Of a DNA stretch of 64,000 nt, positions 28,928 through 38,809 are shown in pieces. Location of the stretch: the NCBI RefSeq assembly GCF_000511175.1, contig NZ_KI866530.1, positions 1,892,578-1,956,577 of the forward strand. The letters are read 5' to 3'. Source of the DNA: Sediminibacterium salmoneum NBRC 103935. Its GTDB lineage: Bacteria > Bacteroidota > Bacteroidia > Chitinophagales > Chitinophagaceae. Under the pieces are notes generated by a model, which saw only the letters and a program-made list of their open reading frames with translations, had not been told where the DNA came from and did no database searches. The position numbers were made by a program, and so were the translations under genes. Numbering within the stretch: position 1 is the first letter of the stretch; each line of letters starts with the position of its first letter.

Positions 28928-30673
28928 ATGAATAATGAATTTAGCGTTACAGCCAAGCTGGTGGACATATATAACAAAAAGATTTATCCTGCAAGAGTTA
29001 CTATCGCCAATCAAAAAATAACTTCCATAATAGCTGTGGAAGAAAATGAATTTGATACTTCAGGATTTATCATGCCGGGCTTTATAGACAGTCATGTGCA
29101 TATAGAGAGCAGTATGCTGATACCGAGTGAATTTGCCAGAATTGCTGTGTTGCATGGCACAGTTGCCACGGTAAGTGACCCACATGAAATTGCCAATGTT
29201 TGCGGAATAGCTGGTGTTCAATTTATGATTGAGAATGGGAAAAAAGTTCCTTTCAAATTCAATTTTGGTGCACCCAGCTGTGTGCCTGCAACCATTTTTG
29301 AAACTGCAGGTGCATCACTGGACAGCAATCAAGTGGCTGCGCTTTTAGCATCCGATGATATTAAGTACTTAAGTGAAATGATGAATTTCCCCGGCGTGCT
29401 GCACAATGATCCCGAAGTCATGAAAAAAATTGCAGCAGCACACCGGGCCGGTAAGCCCGTGGATGGACACGCCCCCGGCCTTACCGGAGCATTGGCCAAA
29501 CTGTATATAGAAGCAGGTATTTCCACCGATCACGAATGCTTTACCATGGAAGAAGCCGTAGACAAATTATCCTATGGCATGAAGATTATTATTCGCGAAG
29601 GAAGTGCCGCCAAAAACTTTGAAGCACTGGCCGAACTGATTGATGATCATCCGAACAGTGTGATGTTCTGCAGCGACGATAAACATCCGGACAGTCTGGT
29701 GGAAGGACATATCAATCAATTGTGCGCAAGAGCTGTTGCCAAGGGCCTGGATCTTTTCAATATTTTAAAAGTAGCCTGCATCAATCCGGTGCATCATTAC
29801 AAACTGAATGTAGGAACCCTTCGTGTGGGCGACCCTGCCGACTTTGTTGTTGTAGAAGACCTGACCCATTTTAAAGTTCGTCAAACCTATATTGACGGGC
29901 AGGCGCTTCTGTCAAACAACCTGGCAGAAAATCCTGCATTAGTCTTGCCAAAGAACGAAAACGAATCTCAAGAAAAGGATGAATTTAAATCCGCCGTTCA
30001 ACAAACGGCTACTCCATTCAAATCCATCATCCCTTCCGTTTCCGCCACCCCCATCAATCGCTTTTCCTGCAAACCCGTAACAGCAGAAGACCTGCGTATT
30101 CGTATTTCGGATTATCCGCAGGAAGGGGGTATGATCCCTGTAATAGAAGCTTTGGATGGGCAATTGATAACGAATCGGATCATGCTGAAGGGCCTGGAAA
30201 ACAACGGAGAATGGATCAGTAATCCGGAAGCGGATTGTTTAAAAATGGTAGTAGTGAACAGGTACCATATGGCGCCGGTTGCAAAAGCTTTCATCAAAAA
30301 TTTTGGTTTCAGTACCGGCGCCATCGCCTCCACGGTAGCCCACGATAGCCACAATATTGTAGCAGTGGGCGCAACGGATGAAGATCTGGTGGCAGCCATC
30401 AATGCAGTTATAGCGGCAGAAGGTGGAATCAGTTGTATAAAAGGATCGGAACAAAAAGTATTGCCCTTACCGGTTGCCGGACTCATGAGCACAGGAGATG
30501 GTTTTGAAATTGCGCAGCAATACACAGCCATTGATGCCATGGCCAAAAGCCTGGGAAGCCAGCTGGGTGCACCTTTCATGACACTCAGTTTTATGGCATT
30601 ACTGGTGATTCCTCATTTAAAATTGAGCGACAAGGGGTTATTTGACGGGGACAGTTTTTCTTTTTTATCCTGA
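28928..30673 (+). CDS. ade: Adenine deaminase
   Basis: Metal-dependent amidohydrolase of 581 residues that converts adenine to hypoxanthine. The N-terminal metal site is [14 protein letters not shown] (about residues 52-62), followed by [24 protein letters not shown] and [10 protein letters not shown]. The C-terminal adenine-deaminase-specific domain is seen in [22 protein letters not shown]. Length is typical. It starts 5 bases after the PAS gene stop and is followed 46 bases later by upp, forming a small purine/pyrimidine salvage group. Confidence 0.94.
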   Translation: MNNEFSVTAKLVDIYNKKIYPARVTIANQKITSIIAVEENEFDTSGFIMPGFIDSHVHIESSMLIPSEFARIAVLHGTVATVSDPHEIANVCGIAGVQFMIENGKKVPFKFNFGAPSCVPATIFETAGASLDSNQVAALLASDDIKYLSEMMNFPGVLHNDPEVMKKIAAAHRAGKPVDGHAPGLTGALAKLYIEAGISTDHECFTMEEAVDKLSYGMKIIIREGSAAKNFEALAELIDDHPNSVMFCSDDKHPDSLVEGHINQLCARAVAKGLDLFNILKVACINPVHHYKLNVGTLRVGDPADFVVVEDLTHFKVRQTYIDGQALLSNNLAENPALVLPKNENESQEKDEFKSAVQQTATPFKSIIPSVSATPINRFSCKPVTAEDLRIRISDYPQEGGMIPVIEALDGQLITNRIMLKGLENNGEWISNPEADCLKMVVVNRYHMAPVAKAFIKNFGFSTGAIASTVAHDSHNIVAVGATDEDLVAAINAVIAAEGGISCIKGSEQKVLPLPVAGLMSTGDGFEIAQQYTAIDAMAKSLGSQLGAPFMTLSFMALLVIPHLKLSDKGLFDGDSFSFLS

Positions 30674-30719
30674 ACTGACCCGCGGTAAAAACCGTATTTT
30701 CGCTGCTCAATCTTTCACC

Positions 30720-31373
30720 ATGGTGATCAATTTAAGTAAACAGCATAGCCTGCTAAGCAACTGGGTAGCTGAGTTAAGAAATGTCAATGTACAAGGCGAC
30801 CGTATGCGTTTCAGAAGAAACCTGGAGCGTATTGCAGAAGTAGCTGCTTATGAAATCAGCAAGGAACTTCCCTGGGAAACGGTAGAAATTGCAACTCCTC
30901 TGGGAACACACGAAAGTAAACTACTAAAAGACCAACCCGTTTTAGCCACCATTTTAAGAGCAGGCTTGCCCATGCACAATGGCATGCTGAACTATTTTGA
31001 CAAAGCAGACAATGCTTTTGTATCAGCCTATCGCAAACACCACAGAGATGGGAGTTTTGAAATCAGCATGGAATACATGAGTTGCCCTGATTTAAATAAC
31101 AGGGTAGTAATTATCTCTGATCCCATGCTGGCCACCGGTGCATCAGTGGTAAAAACCATTCAACATATGAAAGCCGAATGGAATCCGGCCAGCTTCCACG
31201 TAGTGGTTGCCATTGCCTGTTCTGTTGGCATTGAATTCCTGGAAAGAGAATGTGGAACTGATGTAAAAATATGGTGCGGCGATATTGATGAAGAGCTGAC
31301 AGCCAAGTCGTATATCGTTCCGGGACTGGGAGATGCAGGAGATCTGGCATTTGGCTCAAAAATGCAATCCTAG
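30720..31373 (+). CDS. upp: Uracil phosphoribosyltransferase
   Basis: Salvage enzyme of 217 residues that forms UMP from uracil and PRPP. The PRPP-binding loop is VVIISDPMLATGASV (about residues 129-143), and the uracil-binding YIVPGLGDAGDLAFG lies at the C-terminus. The ATG at 30720 is chosen because the conserved N-terminus (MVINLSKQHSLLSNWVAELR) begins there; an in-frame upstream extension would overlap the ade gene and carries no family similarity. Confidence 0.95.
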   Translation: MVINLSKQHSLLSNWVAELRNVNVQGDRMRFRRNLERIAEVAAYEISKELPWETVEIATPLGTHESKLLKDQPVLATILRAGLPMHNGMLNYFDKADNAFVSAYRKHHRDGSFEISMEYMSCPDLNNRVVIISDPMLATGASVVKTIQHMKAEWNPASFHVVVAIACSVGIEFLERECGTDVKIWCGDIDEELTAKSYIVPGLGDAGDLAFGSKMQS

Positions 31374-31450
31374 GTTATCCCCTACCGCTCATGTAGCTTA
31401 ACAGGCTGCATGCCTCAATTAAATTGTATCTTTAGGAGGAACTAATTAGT

Positions 31451-32455
31451 ATGCGTAGAATTCTGCTTATGGGATGGGGGGCTGTTTTGTCTTTGGTGGT
31501 GCAGGCACAGGATCCGCATTTTTCTCAATTTTTTTCTTCTCCGCTTACTTTAAACCCTGCATTTACTGGTAAATTTTTTGGCACTTATCGCATTGCAGGC
31601 AATTATCGCAACCAATGGCCGGGCATCAACAATGCTTTTACCACAGCAACCGCTTCCATTGATTTTCAGATTATGCAAAACAAAATGCAAAGAGGCGATA
31701 CCTGGGGCGTAGGGTTCATGGGATTCAATGATAATAGCAGCAACGGTGCTGTTCAGTTTAATTACGGAAGTTTTTCTACTGCCTATCACAAGAGTCTGGA
31801 CGAAGATGGTATGCACCAGATTGGTCTAGGCTTTCAGGGGACCTATGCCAATATGTTTATCAACACCACCAATCTGAATTTTGAAGACCAGTTAACTACA
31901 TCTGGCTTTACAAGGGTAACTTCGGAAATTTTCAATAACAGTACACTGAAATCAAGATACCTCGATTTAAATGCCGGCTTATTATACAACGGCAGCACCA
32001 ACGAGAATAACAATTTTTATTTTGGCATCAGCATGTACCATATCAACAGACCACGTCAATCTTTTACCGGAGCCGAATATGCTTTAAAACCCAGAACCAA
32101 TATTCATGCTGGAGCTTATTTTCCTTTAAGTACCACTACCACTTTACACCTGAGTGGATCACAGAGTTTTCAGGCACAGGCTTCTCAAACCATTATTGGT
32201 GGCGCCATACAGCTGAATGCAACCCCTGATCAACTTAATCCAACCAGTTTATATATTGGTGCATGGATGAGAATGAAAGATGCCATCATTCCTTATATAG
32301 GTATTGAGTTTAACAATATTCGCATTGGCGCTACCTACGATTACAATACTTCTTCTTTAAGAACTGCTTCCATGAACAGAGGTGGCATTGAAGTTTCATT
32401 AATTTACATTAGAAGACCCAATACAGACAGACCAGTGAACTGTCCTAAGTTTTAA
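31451..32455 (+). CDS. PorP/SprF-family type IX secretion membrane protein
   Basis: Outer-membrane protein of 334 residues with a signal peptide (ILLMGWGAVLSLVVQAQ) followed by the family start DPHFSQFFSSPLTLNPAFTG. PorP/SprF proteins are beta-barrels that anchor secreted type IX substrates and adhesins at the surface. They usually pair with a cargo gene bearing a type B C-terminal domain, and none is adjacent here. A rare good Shine-Dalgarno (AGGAGGA at 31434-31440) lies 10 bases before the ATG, unusual for this phylum. Confidence 0.93.
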   Translation: MRRILLMGWGAVLSLVVQAQDPHFSQFFSSPLTLNPAFTGKFFGTYRIAGNYRNQWPGINNAFTTATASIDFQIMQNKMQRGDTWGVGFMGFNDNSSNGAVQFNYGSFSTAYHKSLDEDGMHQIGLGFQGTYANMFINTTNLNFEDQLTTSGFTRVTSEIFNNSTLKSRYLDLNAGLLYNGSTNENNNFYFGISMYHINRPRQSFTGAEYALKPRTNIHAGAYFPLSTTTTLHLSGSQSFQAQASQTIIGGAIQLNATPDQLNPTSLYIGAWMRMKDAIIPYIGIEFNNIRIGATYDYNTSSLRTASMNRGGIEVSLIYIRRPNTDRPVNCPKF

Positions 32456-32467
32456 GCGCTGATTTGT

Positions 32468-32475
32468 TATCTTTG
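32468..32475 (+). promoter_or_regulatory. Bacteroidota -7 element before the EI24 gene
   Basis: TATCTTTG matches TAnnTTTG exactly and lies 14 bases before the TTG start of the EI24-domain gene. I see no clear -33 TTG at the expected distance. Confidence 0.4.
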
Positions 32476-32489
32476 GCAAAAACCCCCGA

Positions 32490-33278
32490 TTGTTAAAGGA
32501 AATTATTATATCAATACAGGCATACGGAGCTGCGCATCGTTTCATTAAAGCACATAAACTTTGGAAATGGATTATTGTTCCCGGATTTCTATACATGTTG
32601 CTTTTTATCACAGGCATGTATTTTTTTAGTCAAAGCGCCAACAATGCCATTGAATGGATTGCACTCAAAACAGGATTAAAGAGATGGCTGGATACATTAG
32701 ACAGTGGTTTTCTGGGATTTATTTTCACCATGGGAAGCATGCTGCTCTGGATTTTGCTGATGCTTTTTTACTTTTCGCTTTTTAAATATTTGTTCCTGAT
32801 CATCGGGTCTCCGCTTTTTGCCTATTTAAGTGAAAAAACAGAATCCATTTTAGAGAACAAGGATTTCCCTTTTAATACCAGTCAGTTTCTGAAAGATATT
32901 GTACGCGGGATAAAGTTGGCCATACGAAACAGTTTGTGGCAAACCGTTTATGTACTAAGCATTATTTTTTTAAGTCTGATTCCGCTACTCGGATGGCTGA
33001 CGCCATTTCTTGCGTTGATTCTGGAATGTTATTATTATGGATTTTCTATGTTAGACTATAGTATGGAAAGACACAAAAAATCTGCTTCTGAAAGCATTGC
33101 TTTTGTATCGGCACATAAAGGCCTGGCCATCGGAAATGGTATTGTTTTTTATCTGTTTCATTTATTACCCGTAATCGGGTGGATTTTGGCACCTGCCTAC
33201 GCAGTAGTGGCTGCCACTCTAAGTATATATCCGCTTAAAAAAGAAGCTTTGGAGAAAATACAGAACAACCATGGGTAA
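32490..33278 (+). CDS. EI24/CysZ-like multi-pass membrane protein
   Basis: Protein of 262 residues with about five or six hydrophobic segments, in the EI24 domain family that includes the sulfate-permease-related CysZ. Recognisable features are LKYLFLIIGSPLFAYLSEKTE-like sequence in the middle and SLIPLLGWLTPFLALILECYYYG near residue 180. Transport of sulfate is known for E. coli CysZ only, so the substrate here is unproven. The start is a TTG at 32490, because no ATG occurs before the first membrane segment. It overlaps the next gene by 8 bases. Confidence 0.82.
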   Translation: MLKEIIISIQAYGAAHRFIKAHKLWKWIIVPGFLYMLLFITGMYFFSQSANNAIEWIALKTGLKRWLDTLDSGFLGFIFTMGSMLLWILLMLFYFSLFKYLFLIIGSPLFAYLSEKTESILENKDFPFNTSQFLKDIVRGIKLAIRNSLWQTVYVLSIIFLSLIPLLGWLTPFLALILECYYYGFSMLDYSMERHKKSASESIAFVSAHKGLAIGNGIVFYLFHLLPVIGWILAPAYAVVAATLSIYPLKKEALEKIQNNHG

Positions 33279-33966
33279 AGTACTACTTATACCAACGGTG
33301 CTGTACGAAGATGCATTGGAAACCATTCCTGCTTACATAAAGGAAGGAGTAGAACAGTGTACGTACTTTTTTGTAGAGAACGAAAAAACAACCCGCCGTT
33401 TCTTCAAAAAAATCTGGAAAGAAATGGTGATTGATAATTATCAGTGGCAAGCCATTCACAAAGCCGAAGCTGCAGTTGTTCAGCAGTTTTTAAAAGCCTT
33501 AAAAGAAGGACATACTATTGGCATTGTAAGTGAAGCGGGGTGCCCGGGAATTGCAGATCCGGGGCAAGTGTTGGTAGAAGCAGCACAACAAAATGGATAT
33601 CCTGTAAAACCCTTGGTAGGACCCAGTTCTATCTTACTGGCTTTAATGGCCAGTGGCATGAACGGTCAATGCTTTCAATTCAACGGATACCTGCCGATTG
33701 ATCCGTCAGAAAGAAAAAAGAAAATCAGGGCATTGGAAGAAGATTCGCTTCGTCATCAGTGTACACATATATTCATTGAAACGCCTTACCGGAACAATCA
33801 GATGATGAAAGATTTACTGAGTGCCTGTAAGCCGGAAACCCGCATTTGCATTGGTAAGAATATCACGGCACCCGACGAAAGTATTGTAACCCTTACCGTA
33901 AAAGAATGGAGCAAAAAAATACCGGAACTTCATAAAATTCCGGTAATCTTTTTATTGCAGGCTTAG
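33271..33966 (+). CDS. RsmI-like SAM-dependent methyltransferase (tetrapyrrole methylase fold)
   Basis: Protein of 231 residues of the tetrapyrrole-methylase/RsmI superfamily. Motifs: GKVLLIPTVL at the N-terminus, GIVSEAGCPGIADPG near residue 88 and GPSSILLALMASGMNG near 112, followed by FIETPYRNNQMM. The SEAGCPGIADPG sequence is close to RsmI's SDAGTPGISDPG, but the protein lacks RsmI's C-terminal extension and looks like the short paralogue common in Bacteroidota. rRNA methylation is possible but not established. Start overlaps the EI24 gene by 8 bases. Confidence 0.85.
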   Translation: MGKVLLIPTVLYEDALETIPAYIKEGVEQCTYFFVENEKTTRRFFKKIWKEMVIDNYQWQAIHKAEAAVVQQFLKALKEGHTIGIVSEAGCPGIADPGQVLVEAAQQNGYPVKPLVGPSSILLALMASGMNGQCFQFNGYLPIDPSERKKKIRALEEDSLRHQCTHIFIETPYRNNQMMKDLLSACKPETRICIGKNITAPDESIVTLTVKEWSKKIPELHKIPVIFLLQA

Positions 33967-33986
33967 CCAAATTTTCTCCGCAAAGC

Positions 33987-34385
33987 TTAGTGTTGTTTGG
34001 GTGCAATGATGGTTTCATTTCCCAGCCCTCTCACTTCTAAAATACTGTCTACAATGTATTTCTCTACACCGCGCCAGGGCAAAGCACCTAAATACCTTTT
34101 GTAATGCACATTAATTTCTCTGCCTGAATTCTGATTGAGTACTTCCGCCACTTTTTCATCTACCACGCTGAACACAAATTCATTGCTCTGCACATTGGCC
34201 TTAAATCCACTCTGAATTAAATTGCCTTCATAGGTTTTAAATACAAACCCTTTTTGCTGAAAAGTATTCAGAATCCCCGCTTTGGTTCCTTCAGAATATA
34301 CAAAATAGTAACGCCAGTAAATAAAGCCAATCAGTACTAAAAGTACTATGGTGGTTGCGCTCCAGGCAAATTTTTTCATAGTCAT
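33987..34385 (-). CDS. Conserved membrane-anchored protein of unknown function
   Basis: Protein of 132 residues (130 if the second ATG at 34379 is used). One N-terminal transmembrane segment (FAWSATTIVLLVLIGFIYW) is followed by a soluble domain with EGTKAGILNTFQQKGFVFKTYEGNL and YLGALPWRGVEKYIV, a pattern I know from uncharacterised Bacteroidota proteins. It should be anchored in the inner membrane with the domain outside. It starts directly after the stop of the broken M28 peptidase gene on the same strand. Confidence 0.75.
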   Translation of the reverse strand: MTMKKFAWSATTIVLLVLIGFIYWRYYFVYSEGTKAGILNTFQQKGFVFKTYEGNLIQSGFKANVQSNEFVFSVVDEKVAEVLNQNSGREINVHYKRYLGALPWRGVEKYIVDSILEVRGLGNETIIAPKQH

Positions 34386-34386
34386 A

Positions 34387-35757
34387 TTATAGTCCGTATT
34401 TGTCTACTAAATAAATCAGTGCCGCCATATTCACTGCGCCCAGATTCAACTCTCTTTTGTTTACATTTTCAAAAACATCGGAGCGGGCATGGTGAATATC
34501 AAAATAACGCTGGCTGTCCGGCATTAATCCGGCAATGGGTGTTCCAAAAGTTTTATTCAAAGGCCCAATATCTGCCCCACCGCCACCGGCCTGTAAAAAG
34601 TCAGTACCATAAGGTTTCAACAAAGGCAGCCACTGTTGAATTTTTGCCAGTTGCTCTGCACTTGCGGTAAAGCCAAATCCTCTTGGTGTAAATCCACCTG
34701 CATCAGACTCTAAAGCAAATACATGTTTCTCATTGTTCTTCTTTGCTTCTTCTGCGTATTTATTACCTCCTCTCATTCCATTCTCTTCGTTGGCAAACAA
34801 CACAAAGCGCAATGTGCGCTTGGGCTGATATCCCAACACTTTCAATGCTCGCATGATTTCGATGGTCTGCACAATACCTGCACCATCATCATGGGCGCCT
34901 TCATTTACATCCCAGCTATCCAGGTGTCCTCCAACGGTAATGTATTCATTAGGAAATTCAGTACCGGTTAATTCAGCAACTACAGAATGCCCTTCCACAT
35001 CCGGACCAAAGGATCCGTTGGTTGTCATGGAAACTTTGATGGTATTCTTTCTGGTTGTTTCCCAGATATAGTCTGCATCATAATTGCCCAAAGCAATCGC
35101 AGGGATTTTCGGATAAGCTTCATCGTAGCCGGTTGTACCGGTATGCGGGTTGTTATCCGTGGCTTCCGTTAAAGAGCGAATCATCACTCCTACTGCACCG
35201 TACTTTGCTGCTCTGCTAGGGCCAGATCTTCTGTACTGACCGGCTTCCCCATAAGACTTGAAAGTCTGAATATTGGTGGGATTGAATTTGTTGTTGAAAT
35301 ACACAATCTTGCCTTTCAGCTGGTCTTTCTTCGCTTCCATTTCATCAAAATCCTGCACGGCCACCACTTCTGCTACCAATGGCTTTCCACCAGTACCTAT
35401 TGAATTACCCAATGCCAATACATCCAGTGCACGATTGGTTTTCTTTCCATTCTGATCAACTACGGATGCTAAGTCCTTGCCCCCTCTTTTCCAGTTTGGC
35501 ATCATACAGGCTTGTAAAAAAACCTTGTCTGCCCCCAGCTTTTTTAAAGAAGCTTCCCCCTAGGCAACCGCTTTATTGTATTGCTCAGAGCCGGCTAATC
35601 TGCCGCCAATGCCCTTGGTTAATTCGCGCAAAAGGTCGTGGGCCTTGCCATTGCGCATGATTTCATCACTAATTTTTTTAATGTACGCCGAGTCTGCATT
35701 GCTTTGTGCAGAAAGCAGCATCGGAATAGATGCTGCCAGGATTAATAATTGCTTCAT
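34387..35757 (-). pseudogene. M28-family peptidase gene interrupted by an in-frame amber codon
   Basis: The open frame would be 456 residues: signal peptide (LLILAASIPMLLSAQ), a protease-associated region, and the M28 zinc peptidase domain with GGHLDSWDVNEGAHDDGAG (His and Asp ligands), ANEENGMRGG (catalytic Glu) and the final metal His in FDIHHARSDVFE. A TAG at 35560-35562 falls between AVA and GEASLKKLGADKVF, where related proteins have Trp, so one TGG-to-TAG change explains it. Both halves are in the same frame and otherwise intact. The downstream half could restart at ATG 35505, but would lack a signal peptide. Confidence 0.85.
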
Positions 35758-35856
35758 TGGCTAAAGTTAATGAAATGAACGCTTTGTTACGCTTTGATGA
35801 ACGGGGCGAACAAAAGCAAAAAAAATCCGTTCTTTACAGTGAATAATTCAATTGCA

Positions 35857-36990
35857 ATGAGAATAGGTATAGTATGTTACCCCACTTTTGGTGGATCAGG
35901 TGTTTTGGCTACAGAGTTAGGCAAGGCGCTGGCAGATGAGGGCCACCAGGTACATTTTATTACCTACCAGCAACCGGTAAGGCTGAATGTATTCAATACC
36001 AATATCTTTTACCATGAAGTAAGGGTACCCACTTATCCGCTGTTCGATTACCCTCCCTATGAAGTGGCATTGGCCAGTACCATGGTAGACGTAATTATGA
36101 ATTATGATTTAGACCTGCTGCATGTACACTATGCCATTCCCCATGCTTCTGCTGCCTATATGGCCCGTCAGATCGTGCAAAAGAAGACAGGCAGACATGT
36201 TCCATTCATTACTACTTTACATGGCACCGATATTACTTTAGTAGGACGCGACAAAACCTATGAGCCGGTTGTTACTTTCTCTATCAATGAAAGTGATGCC
36301 ATTACTGCAGTATCTAAAAACCTAAGGGACGAAACCTATCATTCCTTTGCCATTGAAAAGGAAATTGAAGTGATTTACAATTTCGTTGACGTAAGCAGGT
36401 TCAATAAAAAACCCATTGATGCATTCCGAAAAGTAATTGCGCCTAACGGAGAAAAAATCATCATGCACGCCAGTAACTTCAGAAAAGTAAAAAGGGTTAC
36501 GGATGTAATAAAAGTATTTGCAGCCACGCAGGCAGTGGTGCCTTCTAAATTACTGATGGTAGGCGATGGCCCTGAAAGACCTGCCTGTGAAGAACTGGCC
36601 AGGGAGTTAGGCGTTGAGCACGATGTTCGCTTCTTAGGAAAGCAGGAACAGATTGAAGACATACTTGCAGTAAGTGATGTATTCTTATTGCCTTCAGAAT
36701 ACGAGAGTTTTGGTTTGGCGGCATTAGAAGCCATGGCTGCAAGAACTGTAGTCATCAGCACCAATGCAGGGGGTTTGGGAGAAATTAATATTCAGGGACA
36801 GACTGGCTATATGGCTAATGTAGGCGATGTGGATTCCATGAGTAAATATGCCATTGAATTATTAAGCGACGAGCAAAAACTAACCAAGCTGAAGGAAGCA
36901 GCTTATGAACAGGCTGCTCAATTCGATATCAAAAAAATCATTCCGATTTACGAGGCACTATATGGAAGATTTTGCAGGATGAGTTTGTAG
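35857..36990 (+). CDS. bshA: N-acetyl-alpha-D-glucosaminyl L-malate synthase BshA
   Basis: GT4-family glycosyltransferase of 377 residues that makes GlcNAc-malate, the first step of bacillithiol synthesis. The N-terminus MRIGIVCYPTFGGSGVLATELG is diagnostic of BshA. LHVHYAIPHASAAYMAR, TLHGTDITLVG and the C-terminal nucleotide-sugar site (LLPSEYESFGLAALEAMA) are present. ATG 35857 is chosen because the family N-terminus starts exactly there; the upstream in-frame codons are leader. bshB and bshC are not in the window. Confidence 0.93.
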   Translation: MRIGIVCYPTFGGSGVLATELGKALADEGHQVHFITYQQPVRLNVFNTNIFYHEVRVPTYPLFDYPPYEVALASTMVDVIMNYDLDLLHVHYAIPHASAAYMARQIVQKKTGRHVPFITTLHGTDITLVGRDKTYEPVVTFSINESDAITAVSKNLRDETYHSFAIEKEIEVIYNFVDVSRFNKKPIDAFRKVIAPNGEKIIMHASNFRKVKRVTDVIKVFAATQAVVPSKLLMVGDGPERPACEELARELGVEHDVRFLGKQEQIEDILAVSDVFLLPSEYESFGLAALEAMAARTVVISTNAGGLGEINIQGQTGYMANVGDVDSMSKYAIELLSDEQKLTKLKEAAYEQAAQFDIKKIIPIYEALYGRFCRMSL

Positions 36991-37019
36991 TTTTATTCAA
37001 GAGCAGAATGAATAAACAA

Positions 37020-38204
37020 TTACATACTGTTTACACTGCTCAATACAATCTCACAAAGCACCCCTAACTCCTCCTGTGTAATAATCAACGGCGGCGCAAT
37101 TCTGATTCGGTCGGGTGCAAACAAAAACCAATCGGTTACCAACCCGTTTTGAATACAAGCATGCGCAACGGCTTGTGTAATTTCAGGAGTCGCAAACTGC
37201 AAACTCATCCACAGTCCAAAATCCTTTACCGATAGTATTTTCGGGTGCTGTAAGCGGGATTTTAATAACGCATTTTTCTTTGGAACATCCTGAATCCATT
37301 CGGGGTGTACTATCAATTCTTCAAAAGCGGCTTTGCCCGCTGCACAGGAAACCGGATGTCCGCCAAAGGTTGTAATATGACCCAATACAGGCGCATAGGT
37401 TAAGGTATTCATGAGTCGTTGATCCGCAATAAATGCCCCCAATGGCATGCCACCACCTAATGCTTTTCCCAGCAACAATATATCAGGTACAATGCCATAT
37501 TGTTCAAATGCCCATAGAGAACCCGTTCTTCCAAATCCTGCCTGAATTTCATCCAATATCAATAACACACAATGCTGATTGCATTTTTCCCTTACCGCTT
37601 GTAACCATGATGCGGGGGGAGCAGTTACGCCACTTTCTGCCTGCACCGTTTCCAGAATCACACAGGCTGTTTGGTGATCAATAGCTTCCAGTAAATCGGG
37701 TGACCCATAATCATAATGATACACATCTGGCAACAAGGGGCGGAATGCCTGTTTAAAATATTCATCCCCCATCATACTCAATGCGCCTTGTGTGCTGCCA
37801 TGATAAGCGTTTTTGGCGCCGATGATTTTAGATCGGTTCGTTACCCGCTTGGCCAGTTTCATCGCCCCTTCTGTGGCTTCTGCCCCACTATTGGTAAAGT
37901 AGACACAGTTTAAAGTAGCTGGCAGGTGTTCGGTTAATTTTTTGGCATATTGCACCTGGGGTGTTTCAATGAATTCCCCATAAACAATTACGTGCATATA
38001 AGCAGCGGCCTGTTCCTGAACCGCTTTTATAACGGCAGGATTCCCATGTCCGATATTGGCCACACTGAAACCCGAAATGCCGTCAATGTACTTTTTGCCC
38101 TGGGTATCAGTAAGCCAGACCCCTTGTGCAGCAGCCATTTCAATCCCGATGGGTTTGGGAGAAGTCTGGGCCACATGGTCTAAGAATAATTGACGTTGAT
38201 TCAT
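37020..38204 (-). CDS. Class III (acetylornithine/4-aminobutyrate-type) aminotransferase
   Basis: PLP-dependent aminotransferase of 394 residues. It contains YFTNSGAEATEGAMKLAKR (phosphate-binding region), YHGSTQGALSMMG, ILDEIQAGFGRTGSLWAFEQ with the ring-stacking Asp, and the Schiff-base Lys in LLLGKALGGGMPLGAF (about residue 245). The family includes acetylornithine, ornithine and gamma-aminobutyrate transaminases, and no arginine or GABA genes are adjacent, so the substrate stays open. The start region is divergent from the gamma-carbonic-anhydrase-like gene. Confidence 0.92.
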   Translation of the reverse strand: MNQRQLFLDHVAQTSPKPIGIEMAAAQGVWLTDTQGKKYIDGISGFSVANIGHGNPAVIKAVQEQAAAYMHVIVYGEFIETPQVQYAKKLTEHLPATLNCVYFTNSGAEATEGAMKLAKRVTNRSKIIGAKNAYHGSTQGALSMMGDEYFKQAFRPLLPDVYHYDYGSPDLLEAIDHQTACVILETVQAESGVTAPPASWLQAVREKCNQHCVLLILDEIQAGFGRTGSLWAFEQYGIVPDILLLGKALGGGMPLGAFIADQRLMNTLTYAPVLGHITTFGGHPVSCAAGKAAFEELIVHPEWIQDVPKKNALLKSRLQHPKILSVKDFGLWMSLQFATPEITQAVAHACIQNGLVTDWFLFAPDRIRIAPPLIITQEELGVLCEIVLSSVNSM

Positions 38205-38263
38205 TTGAGTTCAAACTTATAATAAGATTGCCGATAATTTATATCTTCATTACAAATATTACT

Positions 38264-38806
38264 ATGGCAACGATTTTACCTGTTCTTGGCAAGCATCCGC
38301 AAATGGGTGCAGATTGTTTTGTAGCTCCCAACGCAACCATTGTAGGAGATGTGGTAATGGGCGATGAATGCAGTGTATGGTTCAATACCGTTGTGAGAGG
38401 AGATGTACACTATATAAAAATAGGGAACAAGGTTAATATTCAGGATGGTGCCGTTATACATTGCACTTATCAAAAAAATCCAACAGAAATTGGCAACCGT
38501 GTTTCCATCGGTCACAATGCCCTGGTGCATGGGTGTACCATACACGACGATGTGCTCATTGGCATGGGCGCCATTGTAATGGATCGCTGCATCATTCATT
38601 CCAATTCCATTATTGCAGCCGGTGCAGTATTACTGGAAGGAACCGTAGTTGAATCAGGAACTATTTACGCAGGTGTTCCCGCTAAAAAAGTGAAAGACTT
38701 ATCACCCGATATGGTGCATGGTGAAATAGAAAGAATATCGAATAATTATGTGCAGTATGCTTCCTGGTTTGCAGACTACAATCACAATAATTTTTTAAAG
38801 CAGTAA
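38264..38806 (+). CDS. Gamma-carbonic-anhydrase-like hexapeptide-repeat protein
   Basis: Left-handed beta-helix protein of 180 residues. Hexapeptide repeats run from FVAPNATIVGDVVMG to GTIYAGVPAKKVK. The metal-binding residues of the gamma-class carbonic anhydrase family are recognisable: VVRGDVHYIKIG, then NIQDGAVIHC (His) and IGHNALVHG (two His). Many members have no demonstrated activity. ATG 38264 is chosen because the upstream in-frame extension runs through the intergenic region and the 5' end of the divergent aminotransferase gene. Confidence 0.9.
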   Translation: MATILPVLGKHPQMGADCFVAPNATIVGDVVMGDECSVWFNTVVRGDVHYIKIGNKVNIQDGAVIHCTYQKNPTEIGNRVSIGHNALVHGCTIHDDVLIGMGAIVMDRCIIHSNSIIAAGAVLLEGTVVESGTIYAGVPAKKVKDLSPDMVHGEIERISNNYVQYASWFADYNHNNFLKQ

Positions 38807-38809
38807 GGC

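Noticed and set aside
36375..36764. Antisense ORF within bshA
   Set aside because: It is a shadow of the GT4 coding frame.
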